Position numbers and translations under genes: made by a program
In this document: positions 18,390 through 27,153 of the stretch, one piece after another
Layout: every line of letters starts with the position of its first letter
How positions within the stretch are numbered: the first letter of the stretch is position 1
Notes under the pieces: generated by a model
Database searches by the model: none
Told to the model about the DNA's origin: nothing
Seen by the model: the letters and a program-made list of their open reading frames with translations, nothing else
Assembly: GCF_002113375.1 (NCBI RefSeq)
Contig: NZ_NEHO01000003.1
Location: forward strand, 124,001 to 188,000
Reading direction: 5' to 3'
DNA length: 64,000 nucleotides
Origin: Pseudomonas sp. R37(2017)
GTDB lineage: Bacteria; Pseudomonadota; Gammaproteobacteria; Pseudomonadales; Pseudomonadaceae

Positions 18390-19253
18390 ATGAAAAAGTT
18401 TTTCAGCCTGCTCGCGACCTTGCTGGTGCTGGCCCTCGCGCTGTGGATCGGTCGATCCTTGTGGGAGCACTACATGAACACGCCATGGACCCGCGACGGC
18501 CGCGTGCGCGCCGACATCATCAACGTTGCCGCCGACGTCACTGGCGAAGTGGTGGACGTGCCGGTGCGTGATAACCAACGGGTGAAGAAAGGCGATTTGC
18601 TGATGCAGATCGACCCCGAGCACTACCGTCTCGCGGTGAAGCAGGCGCAGAGCCTGGTGGCCTCGCGCAAGGCAACCTGGGAGATGCGCAAGGTCAACGC
18701 CCATCGTCGTGCGGACATGGACAACCTGGTGATCTCCCGGGAAAACCGCGACGACGCCAGCAACCTCGCGGACTCGGCCCTGGCCGATTACCAGCAGGCC
18801 CAGGCGCAACTGGAAGCCGCCGAACTCAACCTCAAACGCACTGAAGTCCGTGCGGCAGTGGACGGCTACGTGACCAACCTCAACGTACATCGCGGTGACT
18901 ACGCGCGCATCGGCGAGGCGAAAATGGCCGTGGTCGACATGAACTCATTCTGGGTGTACGGCTTCTTCGAGGAAACCAAGCTGCCCCGCGTGCGCGTCGG
19001 CGACAAGGCCGACATGCAACTGATGAGCGGCGAAGTGCTCAAGGGCCACGTGGAAAGCATCTCGCGCGGCATCTACGACCGCGACAACCCGGAGAGCCGC
19101 GAGTTGATCGCCGATGTAAATCCGACTTTCAACTGGGTGCGTTTGGCGCAGCGGGTGCCGGTGCGCATTCACATCGATGAAGTGCCGGAGGGTGTGCTGT
19201 TGGCGGCGGGGATTACCTGTACGGTGGTGGTGAAGCAAGGTGATGGGGCATAA
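18390..19253 (+). CDS. HlyD-family efflux adaptor (AaeA-like)
   Basis: Periplasmic membrane-fusion protein of 287 residues: N-terminal anchor (LLATLLVLALALWIGRSLW), the motif HYMNTPWTRDGRVRADI-like (here EHYMNTPWTRDGRVRADI) typical of AaeA/EmrA-like adaptors, a lipoyl half (VVDVPVRDNQRVKKGDLL), a helical hairpin, and the second lipoyl half (VRAAVDGYVTNLNVHRGDYA). It connects the FUSC permease to the outer-membrane factor encoded first in the operon. It starts 10 bp after the DUF1656 gene and is the last gene, followed by a REP doublet. Confidence 0.9.
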   Translation: MKKFFSLLATLLVLALALWIGRSLWEHYMNTPWTRDGRVRADIINVAADVTGEVVDVPVRDNQRVKKGDLLMQIDPEHYRLAVKQAQSLVASRKATWEMRKVNAHRRADMDNLVISRENRDDASNLADSALADYQQAQAQLEAAELNLKRTEVRAAVDGYVTNLNVHRGDYARIGEAKMAVVDMNSFWVYGFFEETKLPRVRVGDKADMQLMSGEVLKGHVESISRGIYDRDNPESRELIADVNPTFNWVRLAQRVPVRIHIDEVPEGVLLAAGITCTVVVKQGDGA

Positions 19254-19273
19254 GCGATAGACCGAGTCGCTCC

Positions 19274-19348
19274 CTTCGCGAGCAGGCTCGCTCCCACAAG
19301 GTTTTTTGGTGTGGCGGAACCCTGTGGGAGCGAGCCTGCTCGCGAAAG
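19274..19348. repeat. REP doublet
   Basis: Two inverted GCGAGCAGGCTCGCTCCCAC palindromes between the convergent HlyD adaptor and short-chain dehydrogenase genes. Confidence 0.85.
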
Positions 19349-19361
19349 TGTCGACTCGGTC

Positions 19362-20186
19362 TCAGAGCTGCCCACGCAACCCGAACCGCTTCATCAACCC
19401 GGTTTCCAACAAGCCTTTGGGTAGCAACCCGGCCAGCAGCGGCAATGCGCGGCTGCCATTGCCCAGGCGTACCAGTCGCGCAGGTTTGCCCTGCTGCACA
19501 GCCTTGAGCAACCCGGCGGCAAACTCACTGGCCGGGGTCGGCTTGTCCTGGGACGCCCTGGCCCGTGCGCGTATGCCTTCACGCAGCGGAAACCACGGCG
19601 ATTGCTCGCTGATCAGTTGCTCGGCTTCGTGGCCGGCATTCCTGGCAAAGCTGGAAGCGATGGCCCCCGGCTGTACTTCCATGACCCGCACACCGAACGG
19701 CGCCAGCTCCATGCGCAAGGCATCGCTCAAGGCGTGCACGGCGGCTTTCGAGGCGCAATAGGCACCGGCGAATGGCGTGACCAGAACACCGGACACACTA
19801 CCGATATTCACCACCAGCCCCTTGGCCCGGCGCAGCACCGGGAACAGGGCGCGAGTGACGCCGACGATGGCGAACACATTGGTTTCGAACTGGCGTTGCA
19901 TGGCCGGTACACCGCCGTCGAGCAACGGCCCCATGGCGCCATAACCCGCGTTGTTGATCAGCACGTCGAGGCCACCAGTCTGCTGGTTGATTCGCTCGCC
20001 CAAGGCTTCCAGCGCGGCGGCATCGTTGACATCCAGTTGCACGGCCGTGAAGCCCGCGGCGGAGAGTATCGCGACATCTTCGACCTTGCGGGCACTGGCC
20101 CAGACTTCATAACCGGCGACCTTGAACGCATCGGCAAGGGCGCGGCCGATGCCGCTGGAACAACCGGTAATCAACACAACGGGCAT
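19362..20186 (-). CDS. Short-chain dehydrogenase/reductase
   Basis: Classical SDR oxidoreductase of 274 residues. The Rossmann NAD(P) motif is TGCSSGIGRALADAF near residue 8, followed by NNAGYGAMGP, catalytic Ser in NIGSVSGV and the YxxxK tetrad as YCASKAAVHALSDALRMEL. The C-terminal 60 residues are basic and hydrophobic (RLGNGSRALPLLAGLLPKGL), suggesting membrane association. The ATG at 20186 is chosen because AAGGA lies just upstream and the MPVVLITG start matches the fold. It lies 32 bp downstream of a membrane-protein gene. The substrate cannot be inferred. Confidence 0.88.
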   Translation of the reverse strand: MPVVLITGCSSGIGRALADAFKVAGYEVWASARKVEDVAILSAAGFTAVQLDVNDAAALEALGERINQQTGGLDVLINNAGYGAMGPLLDGGVPAMQRQFETNVFAIVGVTRALFPVLRRAKGLVVNIGSVSGVLVTPFAGAYCASKAAVHALSDALRMELAPFGVRVMEVQPGAIASSFARNAGHEAEQLISEQSPWFPLREGIRARARASQDKPTPASEFAAGLLKAVQQGKPARLVRLGNGSRALPLLAGLLPKGLLETGLMKRFGLRGQL

Positions 20187-20218
20187 GGCGCATTCCTTGT
20201 GCAAAAAATGGGGAGGGA

Positions 20219-20713
20219 TCAGTCGGAAAAACTACCCTGCAATCGCTCGGCGCGAAACTCCAGGGTTTCCGGGCGGTAGCCGGGGCGCAATGGCGGCAGC
20301 GGCAAGCAATCTTCCCAATTGCCACCGGCCTGCAATTCGCCGGGGCCGCGATAACGCGGGGCGGTGTATTGGTTGTCGGCCAGGTTCACCGTGTCCCCTG
20401 GCGCATACGCAGCGACCCGCCAGCGCAGTTCCGTCAGCGGCACGTCATTGCCGTTGTTCATGGTCAGTTTCAACGGACGGTCGGCTGGGCAGTGTTGCGG
20501 CGCATAGCTGATGCGCAACTCCAGGCGTTGCAGCTGCTTGAGTTCGCGGTGGTCCATCCAGACGACCCAGGTGGCAACCAGACCCAGCCCCACGGCGGCG
20601 GCCATGGAAACCGGCAAGGCCTTGGCCGGATAGCGCAGCAACAGGACCAGCCAGGTGATGACCAGCAGGACGCCGATGAACATGACGTAAATCTCGGGAG
20701 TAGAGAGGCTCAT
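20219..20713 (-). CDS. Conserved membrane protein of unknown function
   Basis: The 164-residue product starts MSLSTPEIYVMFIGVLL and has two N-terminal membrane segments (about 8-26 and 36-54), then an extracytoplasmic beta-rich region with two cysteines. I recall similar Pseudomonas proteins carrying the label multidrug transporter, but nothing in the sequence supports transport; it is too short and has too few membrane spans. It probably forms an operon with the short-chain dehydrogenase downstream. The start was chosen over an upstream in-frame ATG because the extra 43 residues would be low-complexity and would run through the intergenic space. Confidence 0.7.
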   Translation of the reverse strand: MSLSTPEIYVMFIGVLLVITWLVLLLRYPAKALPVSMAAAVGLGLVATWVVWMDHRELKQLQRLELRISYAPQHCPADRPLKLTMNNGNDVPLTELRWRVAAYAPGDTVNLADNQYTAPRYRGPGELQAGGNWEDCLPLPPLRPGYRPETLEFRAERLQGSFSD

Positions 20714-20857
20714 CCTACCTAAGCGCAGGTGGGGTTGGCGATGGGCGGGGTATGGCGATGTTGCGCAAGACCATCTGTCGGCACTGTAATTTCTGACAGT
20801 AGCCGGGCATTTGATCGACAGGCTTAGATTGGGGAGAGTCATTCCGGAGCGGTTACA

Positions 20858-23554
20858 GTGCCAGCAACCCTTTCAGTCCACCGTCTCACCCCGAGCCTGA
20901 CGGCAAGTGACCCTCGTGGATTACCCGTACGCGCCGTGGGTTACTGGCGTGACAACGATGGTGAGCCCCCTCAGGCACGGGTCAACCGCACGGCTCATGA
21001 TTGGGCGGGGCGTGCGATTGCACAGTGGGATCCACGGCTGTTTCTGGACGCTTCGGCACCGGCCAATCTGCAAAATGTTTACTCGTTGTCTGGTCTGCTT
21101 CTGAGCAGTCTGAGTGTAGATGCGGGTGTACGGATGACATTGTTCGCAGAGGCAGGGCAGACACTGCACAACTGGGACAGCCGCAGGAGTCAGCGCCTGA
21201 CTGAATATGATGATCAGCTGCGACCATTGGCTGTTTTTGAACAGGCGCATGGGAGCCGGTTGATCTGTGCGGAGCGTTTCGATTATGCAAGCGCCCACGC
21301 CGCTTTTGCGGAGCGAAATCAATGCGGGAAAATGATCCGTCACGATGATCCGGCAGGAACGCGTACATTCAATGGGTATGCGATCACGGGGCAATCACTC
21401 GAACAGGAGCAATACTTCCTGCAGACGCTGGATCCGCCGGACTGGCCTTTGCCTGTCAATGAGCGGGATCTGCTGCTGGAGCCAGGGGCAGGCGCTCGCA
21501 GTACGTTTCTTTTCAATCCTCTGGGGGATCGGTTGCGGCAGACAGATGCCCGAGGCAACTGCCAGTACTTCAATCAAACCATCGATGGACAGTTGCGTGA
21601 TGCGGCATTGCGGCTCAAGAACGCTTCGGCCCCCCGGACACTGGTCAGCACCATCAGCTACAACGCGCAACGGCAGATAGACCGACAAACCTCGGGCAAT
21701 GGGGTGATCAGCCTGCTGGACTACAGCACGCAGGACGGTCGACTGATCCGTTTGAAGAGCCATCGCAGCAACGGCGAGCCTCTGCAGGACTTGAACTATC
21801 AATATGATCCGGTGGGTAACATCCTGAGCATCGAGGACAAGGCACTGCCGGTCCGCCACTTTGCCAACCAGCGTATCGACCCGATCAATCGCTACGCCCA
21901 TGACAGCCTTTATCAACTGATCGGTGCCTCCGGGTACGAAGCCGGGGCCATGAACCTGGGGCCGTCACGGATCGAAGATCCACTCGCTGTGGCCAACTAT
22001 CGCCAGACCTATCGTTACGACGCTGGAGGCAACCTGGTGGAGTTGATCCATCATGGTTCGCAGCACCATGGCCGAACCCTGACGGCGTCCAGATACAGTA
22101 ATCGTTGCCTGCCGGAACTGGACGGACGTCCGCCTGATGAATCGGATATTGCTGCCGGATTTGATGCCAACGGCAATCTACTGGCTTTGGAAAAAGGGCG
22201 AGTACTGAATTGGAATTTGCGTAATCAACTCAGTGAAGTCCGTCCTGTCGAACGCAATTCGAACCTGGATGATAGTGAGCGCTATATCTATGGCGGCGGT
22301 GGGCTTCGGCAGCGCAAGATGACATCACGTCAAACCAACGCCCGGTCGATTTTCAAGGAAACCCGGTATTTCACTGGACTGGAAATTCGTAGCAACAGTG
22401 CCACGGGGGAGGTGCTACAGGTCATCTCTGTCGAGGCCGGGCGCACCCAGGTGCAAGTGCTTCACTGGGAGTCACCCCGGTCACGTGACGAACTCAATGA
22501 TCAGTATCGCTTCAACCTGACGGATCACCTCGGTTCCTGCACATTGGAGATCGACAGCAAGGCCAGGATCATCAGCCGGGAAAGCTATCATCCGTTTGGC
22601 AGTTCGGCGTTCCATGAAGGGGGGGACTCCAGCGAAGCCAGTTATCGCACTTCTGGCTACTCAGGCAAAGAACGGGATGCAACGGGGCTCTATTACTACG
22701 GACTCAGGTATTACATCCCGTGGCAGCAGCGTTGGACAACGGTTGACCCGGCGGGCATCGCTGACGGGCTCAACCTTTATTGCATGGTCGCGAACCGCCC
22801 CCTGGTTTTCCGTGACGCTGATGGTCAAGTCCGAGATTTGCCAGAGGGTGTAGTGGTCAACGATGGTCAAGTCGGAGCTTTGCCAGAGCGTGTAGCGGAG
22901 GAGGGGGAGCTCGATTTTAATCAGAACGTTGTTGGTGCTGATCGAGCCAACCTGAATTTAACCCCTCAAATGCCACACGCGGTGACGTCAACGGTGAATA
23001 CAGCTGCGGCCAAAGCCCCTCGGTGGACTGTTTTGCGATATCTGGAGACGCACAAGGACCGTCAGCGAACATTGGTAGTCGGATGTGGCGCTACCCCGCA
23101 AAACGTGACCAGCATGGGTGGTGTTACAGGGGGAGCCTGTTCTTTGGGAAGTTCCCACGAGCATGACTTTACGGTGGATATCGATGCGGGAGCGAACGCG
23201 GATCTTACGGCTGACCTGGTCACTTACAGAGGCACCGATCTTGGTCGGCATGGGCTGCTGCAATTTGACGTGGTCAGTTTTGAATATCTTTTCAGAGGAA
23301 CGCGTAATCCGTTTAAAGATGAGCACATTCAGGCCTGGATCCAAGCAGCGGATGCATTGTTGCGGCCAGGAGCCGAGGCGTTTTTCTTCAATGGTCATGC
23401 TCCGTACAGGGAGGTTGCGGCACAAGAATTGAAGCGGCTGGGTTATTCAGTGAGGGAAGAAGGCAGCAAACCCGGAAGCCGTCACGGACATGTGTTCGTA
23501 GCAGGCAAGAAGCCAGGTGGGTCTCTTTTAAGCAGAATCGGCAAATTGTTTTGA
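20858..23554 (+). CDS. TccC/Rhs-type toxin-complex protein with a methyltransferase-like C-terminal domain
   Basis: The 898-residue protein has the TccC-like opening (TPSLTASDPRGLPVRAVGYW, then WDPRLF and VYSLSG), YD/Rhs repeats, and the Rhs-associated core ending with YGLRYYIPWQQRWTTVDPAG and GLNLYCMVANRP near residue 640. Beyond this conserved core the variable tail (about 650-898) looks like a Rossmann SAM-methyltransferase fold: LVVGCGATP near 737, FTVDID near 770, FDVVSFEYLF near 805, then a helix and FFFNGHAPYREVAAQELKRL. In TccC proteins the core forms a cocoon and releases the tail as a toxin. No TcA, TcB, VgrG or obvious immunity gene lies nearby. The start is GTG with GGAGCGG upstream. 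The enzymatic reading of the tail is inference. Confidence 0.8.
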   Translation: MPATLSVHRLTPSLTASDPRGLPVRAVGYWRDNDGEPPQARVNRTAHDWAGRAIAQWDPRLFLDASAPANLQNVYSLSGLLLSSLSVDAGVRMTLFAEAGQTLHNWDSRRSQRLTEYDDQLRPLAVFEQAHGSRLICAERFDYASAHAAFAERNQCGKMIRHDDPAGTRTFNGYAITGQSLEQEQYFLQTLDPPDWPLPVNERDLLLEPGAGARSTFLFNPLGDRLRQTDARGNCQYFNQTIDGQLRDAALRLKNASAPRTLVSTISYNAQRQIDRQTSGNGVISLLDYSTQDGRLIRLKSHRSNGEPLQDLNYQYDPVGNILSIEDKALPVRHFANQRIDPINRYAHDSLYQLIGASGYEAGAMNLGPSRIEDPLAVANYRQTYRYDAGGNLVELIHHGSQHHGRTLTASRYSNRCLPELDGRPPDESDIAAGFDANGNLLALEKGRVLNWNLRNQLSEVRPVERNSNLDDSERYIYGGGGLRQRKMTSRQTNARSIFKETRYFTGLEIRSNSATGEVLQVISVEAGRTQVQVLHWESPRSRDELNDQYRFNLTDHLGSCTLEIDSKARIISRESYHPFGSSAFHEGGDSSEASYRTSGYSGKERDATGLYYYGLRYYIPWQQRWTTVDPAGIADGLNLYCMVANRPLVFRDADGQVRDLPEGVVVNDGQVGALPERVAEEGELDFNQNVVGADRANLNLTPQMPHAVTSTVNTAAAKAPRWTVLRYLETHKDRQRTLVVGCGATPQNVTSMGGVTGGACSLGSSHEHDFTVDIDAGANADLTADLVTYRGTDLGRHGLLQFDVVSFEYLFRGTRNPFKDEHIQAWIQAADALLRPGAEAFFFNGHAPYREVAAQELKRLGYSVREEGSKPGSRHGHVFVAGKKPGGSLLSRIGKLF
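22820..22903 (+). repeat. 42-bp tandem duplication just after the Rhs core
   Basis: GATGGTCAAGTC..GAG.TTTGCCAG occurs at 22820 and again 42 bp later, encoding two 14-residue copies (DGQVRDLPEGVVVN and DGQVGALPERVAEE). It lies at the junction between the conserved core and the variable toxin-like tail. Confidence 0.8.
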
Positions 23555-23556
23555 TT

Positions 23557-23618
23557 GAAAAAAGCCCCGTTCAACCGCCTGCGGATAGGGAGCGCAGTCA
23601 GCTGGACGAGGGCTTTTA
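23557..23618. terminator. Imperfect bidirectional hairpin between the Rhs gene and algA
   Basis: AAAAGCCCCGTTCAAC pairs with GCTGGACGAGGGCTTTT across a 25-base loop, allowing one bulge and wobble pairs. Both strands end in T-rich sequence. It lies between two convergent genes and could end both transcripts, including the long alginate mRNA. Confidence 0.6.
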
Positions 23619-23628
23619 GTGCGACTCC

Positions 23629-25080
23629 TTACTGCGCGATCGTCTTCACCGATACCCCACGCTCAACCGGCGTAGACCGCCCATAGATATCCTCGAACCG
23701 TTCGATATCGTCCTCTCCCAGATAACTCCCCGACTGCACCTCGATGATCTCCAGCGGGATCTTCCCCGGGTTACGCAGGCGATGCACCGAAGCGATCGGA
23801 ATGTAGGTCGACTGGTTCTCGGTCAGCAGGAACACGTTCTCGTCACAGGTCACTTCCGCCGTGCCGCTGACCACGATCCAGTGTTCGGCGCGGTGGTGGT
23901 GCATTTGCAGCGACAGGCAGGCGCCCGGCTTGACCGAGATGTGCTTGACCTGGAAGCGCCCGCCCATGTCCACCGAGTCGTAGGAGCCCCACGGACGGTA
24001 GACCTCGCAGTGGTTCTGGGTTTCTGTGCGGCCCTGTTCGTTGAGGGTGTTGACCAGTTGTTTCACGCCTTGGACCTTGTCTTTGTGGGCGATCATCATG
24101 GCGTCCTTGGTTTCGACCACGACGATGTTTTCCAGGCCGATCACCGACACCAGTTTGCCGTTGCCGTGGATCATGCAGTTACGGCTGTCCTGGACCACGA
24201 CATCGCCTTTGGTGACGTTGCCGTTGGCGTCTTTTGCATTGACTTCCCACAGCGACGACCAGCAGCCGACATCGCTCCAGCCGGCGGTCAGCGGCACGAC
24301 GCAGGCGCGTTGGGTTTTTTCCATCACCGAGTAGTCGATGGAGTTGTCCGGGCAGCAGGCGAAAGTCGCTTCGTCGAAGGTGATGGTGTCGGCATCCTGG
24401 TGGCTGCGTTCCAGGGTCAGCAGGCAGGTGTCGTAGATGTCCGGATCATGTTTTTTCAGCTCTTCCAGGAAGCGGCTGGCGCGGAACAGGAACATGCCGC
24501 TGTTCCAGAAGTAGCCTCCGGACTGGACGAACTCGGTGGCGCGCTTCACGTCGGGTTTTTCGACGAAGTGCGAGACACGGCTGACGCCTTCGGGCAGCAG
24601 CGAGTCGTTGGTCGACTTGATGTAGCCGTAGCCGGTTTCCGGTTTGGTGGCCGGCACGCCGAACAGCACCATTTCGCCGTTTTCGGCGGCGACCGTGGCC
24701 AGGGCCAGGGCGCGTTGCAGGGCTTTCTGGTCTTCCAGTACGTGGTCGGCCGGCAGTACCAGCATCAGCTCGTCACGACCTTCGTTGACCAGCATCATCG
24801 CGGTCAGGGCCACGGCCGGCGCAGTGTTGCGGCCGAACGGTTCCATCAGGATGCGCTGGGATTCCAGCTTGCGACTGGCCAATTGCTCGTTGACGATGAA
24901 GCGGTGGTCCTTGTTGCAGACCACGATCGGTGTGTCCATGCCTTCGAACACCAGGCGTTCCAGGGTTTGCTGGAACAGCGTGTGCTCGCCGGTCAGGGCC
25001 AGGAACTGCTTGGGGAATTGCTTGCGGGAAAGCGGCCAAAGACGTGAGCCACTACCACCTGACAAGATTACTGGAATCAT
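23629..25080 (-). CDS. algA: Mannose-6-phosphate isomerase / mannose-1-phosphate guanylyltransferase AlgA
   Basis: Bifunctional cytoplasmic enzyme that makes mannose-6-phosphate from fructose-6-phosphate and later GDP-mannose from mannose-1-phosphate, feeding AlgD. The 483-residue product has the nucleotidyltransferase signature GGSGSRLWPLSRKQFPKQF at the N-terminus and, after residue 350, the cupin type-II isomerase domain with the metal-site segment QMHHHRAEHWIVVSG. The ATG at 25080 has AAGGAG upstream and gives the family start MIPVILSGG. It is the last gene of the operon, separated from algF by a REP doublet, so it might be expressed at a different level. Confidence 0.96.
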   Translation of the reverse strand: MIPVILSGGSGSRLWPLSRKQFPKQFLALTGEHTLFQQTLERLVFEGMDTPIVVCNKDHRFIVNEQLASRKLESQRILMEPFGRNTAPAVALTAMMLVNEGRDELMLVLPADHVLEDQKALQRALALATVAAENGEMVLFGVPATKPETGYGYIKSTNDSLLPEGVSRVSHFVEKPDVKRATEFVQSGGYFWNSGMFLFRASRFLEELKKHDPDIYDTCLLTLERSHQDADTITFDEATFACCPDNSIDYSVMEKTQRACVVPLTAGWSDVGCWSSLWEVNAKDANGNVTKGDVVVQDSRNCMIHGNGKLVSVIGLENIVVVETKDAMMIAHKDKVQGVKQLVNTLNEQGRTETQNHCEVYRPWGSYDSVDMGGRFQVKHISVKPGACLSLQMHHHRAEHWIVVSGTAEVTCDENVFLLTENQSTYIPIASVHRLRNPGKIPLEIIEVQSGSYLGEDDIERFEDIYGRSTPVERGVSVKTIAQ

Positions 25081-25173
25081 GTTGTTACTCCTTGAATATC
25101 GATTGGTTAGAGCCACGAAAGTTCTGTCGTTTCACTCTTGTTTTTGTTTCGTGTCCGGATTGACGCTGCGGTC

Positions 25174-25270
25174 TCCTGTAGGAGCGAGCCTGCTCGCGAT
25201 GACGGTGTGTCAGTCGACATCAATATGGGATGTCAGTCCGCTATCGCGAGCGTGCTCGCTCCTACAGGGG
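25174..25270. repeat. REP doublet within the alginate operon (algF/algA)
   Basis: Inverted pair of GTAGGAGCGAGCCTGCTCGC and GCGAGCGTGCTCGCTCCTAC palindromes filling most of the 215-bp algF-algA gap. Confidence 0.85.
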
Positions 25271-25295
25271 GATCGGTGTCAGTCCGGAAAATTTG

Positions 25296-25952
25296 TCAGC
25301 GCGTCGACACCGGGCGCTTCACCCACACCGGCGACAGGCTGCTGCCGCTGCCGGTGACGTACAGCACCGCGGCTTCACCGCGCTCCAGGGCGACGGGTTT
25401 CACGTCGCCGACTTTGGTGGCGCCGTCGTACAAGGCCAGGCTGACCTTCACCGGGTTGATTTCACGTTCGCCACGGCCTTTGGGCGCCACGTTCGGCACC
25501 ACGTCGGTCTTGCCGTCGGCGGTCTTCAGGGTCAGCGCCTTGTCGCTCAGGTTCTGCATGCGAACCAGGGACTTCTGCTTGTTCTTGAACGGCGGCTCCT
25601 CGATCAGTTGCGGTGCACCGCTGGCGTTGTTGACCAGGGTGTAATAGTGGTCGCCGGCCAGTTTCACCGGCAGGCTCTGGCTGCCGACCTTGGCGCTGTA
25701 GTCGCCGCCCGGCATGAAGCTGAAGTCACTGCTCGACAGTGGCGCGACATCGCTCAGGTTGGTGCTGCCGACGGTGGCGCTGACTTCGGCGTTGCTGGCG
25801 TTGTAGATGCGCACGAAGGTCGAGCCTTTCGGTGCGGTCGGGCCGTACAGGGCGGCGTCGCCAGCGGCGAAGGCCTGTACCGACAGCACGCTGAGGCCGG
25901 CAACCAGGGCGAAGCGTTTAGCGAGACGACGAGGAGTTGTAGTGAAAGTCAT
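25296..25952 (-). CDS. algF: Alginate O-acetylation protein AlgF
   Basis: Periplasmic protein required with AlgI and AlgJ for O-acetylation of mannuronate residues; it has no known catalytic motif and probably acts as an adaptor. The 218-residue product has a signal peptide (RLAKRFALVAGLSVLSVQAF, cleavage near AFA) and two beta-rich repeats around residues 35-110 and 125-215. It follows algJ by 14 bp. Confidence 0.93.
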   Translation of the reverse strand: MTFTTTPRRLAKRFALVAGLSVLSVQAFAAGDAALYGPTAPKGSTFVRIYNASNAEVSATVGSTNLSDVAPLSSSDFSFMPGGDYSAKVGSQSLPVKLAGDHYYTLVNNASGAPQLIEEPPFKNKQKSLVRMQNLSDKALTLKTADGKTDVVPNVAPKGRGEREINPVKVSLALYDGATKVGDVKPVALERGEAAVLYVTGSGSSLSPVWVKRPVSTR

Positions 25953-25966
25953 GGTGTACCTCTCTT

Positions 25967-27142
25967 TCAGTTTTGCGCCCGGTCGGGCGTCTCGGATTTG
26001 TTGTTGATGGCTACGTTTTGTTGGCGCGCGCCGGCTTGTTTAAGCTCTGCGACCCACTGCGGGTCGGCGTCGCCGATTTCGTTGTTCACGGGCAGATATC
26101 GTTCAGGGAACTCCCAGATCAGCACCTGTGGCGGGCTGTTCTTGAAGGCATCGCTTTTCAGGTAGCTGAGCATCGGCAGAATCGGGCCGTGGCCGTCTTC
26201 GGCGTAATTGACCACATCGCTGTTCAGCGCTTGCTTGAGCGCGCCCACAAAGTTCCAGTTGGGGTTGGCGCTGTAGCTGGTGCCGATCAGGGCCACCGGT
26301 ACTTCGGTGTTGGCGAACAGGGCATCGTCGCCGGCCGGCTGGTCATCCGCTGCCACGGTGTTGCGCTTGTGCAGTGGCTCTGTGGCCGGCATCAGGTTTT
26401 CGAACAGCGGGTCGAGCGGCAGGAACAGCCGCAGGTCGCCCTTGTGGGTGATGGTCTGCGCAGGTTCAGTGACGAAGCGCTGCGGTTCGCCGCTCAGCGG
26501 GTACTTGTCGGCAATGGTTTTGGCCAGACGGTTGGCGGCGATTTCGGCGCCTTCCGGGGTCCAGTGGGTGTCGGTGCGCAGGAACACTTGCTGGCCATTC
26601 TGCTTGGCCTGTTGCAGCGGGCCGAGCAGGTCTGGGGCCGGAATGCGGTCCGCGGCCAGGCGCTGGTGGAAGTCCTTGTAGAGGTTGGCGTGGATGCTCG
26701 CCGGTTTCACCTCGCCGAGGTGTTCCGGGTACAGGCGCACCTTGGCCGGCACCACCGCCATGACCAGTTGCACGCCTTTGTCTTTCAGGATCTGGCGCAC
26801 GCCCTCGACCAGCGCGTAGTTGCCTTGCAGGTTCAGCTCTTCGTTGACCACCGGGTGGAACTCTTCATCGCTGTACAACCACTGGTCACGACCGAGCACC
26901 ACGCCCGGACGACCTTCGTTGAACAGTTTGAAATCCAGCGCGGCCCAGAGGTTGGTGCCCAGGCGCTTGATCGGGAATTCGTCGTCGTAGTGGGTTTCCA
27001 CGGCCTTGGTCCAGCGACCGTTGAGCACCGTCGCATCGGCGTTGGTGCTGAAGCCGAAGAAGCTGCGCAGCGACCACAGACCCAGCACCAGCAGGGTCAC
27101 CAGGAACAGCGCGATGTAGAAGATGCGTAATGAGCGGGTCAT
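25967..27142 (-). CDS. algJ: Alginate O-acetyltransferase AlgJ
   Basis: SGNH-hydrolase-like protein anchored in the inner membrane by an N-terminal segment (IFYIALFLVTLLVLGLWSLR) with its domain in the periplasm; it takes part in acetyl transfer to the polymer. The catalytic Asp-His pair is in LRTDTHWTPEGA and the nucleophile Ser in LIGTSYSANPNWNF. It is paralogous to AlgX, which has the same motif layout. It starts 11 bp after algI. Confidence 0.95.
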   Translation of the reverse strand: MTRSLRIFYIALFLVTLLVLGLWSLRSFFGFSTNADATVLNGRWTKAVETHYDDEFPIKRLGTNLWAALDFKLFNEGRPGVVLGRDQWLYSDEEFHPVVNEELNLQGNYALVEGVRQILKDKGVQLVMAVVPAKVRLYPEHLGEVKPASIHANLYKDFHQRLAADRIPAPDLLGPLQQAKQNGQQVFLRTDTHWTPEGAEIAANRLAKTIADKYPLSGEPQRFVTEPAQTITHKGDLRLFLPLDPLFENLMPATEPLHKRNTVAADDQPAGDDALFANTEVPVALIGTSYSANPNWNFVGALKQALNSDVVNYAEDGHGPILPMLSYLKSDAFKNSPPQVLIWEFPERYLPVNNEIGDADPQWVAELKQAGARQQNVAINNKSETPDRAQN

Positions 27143-27153
27143 GGTCAGATCCC

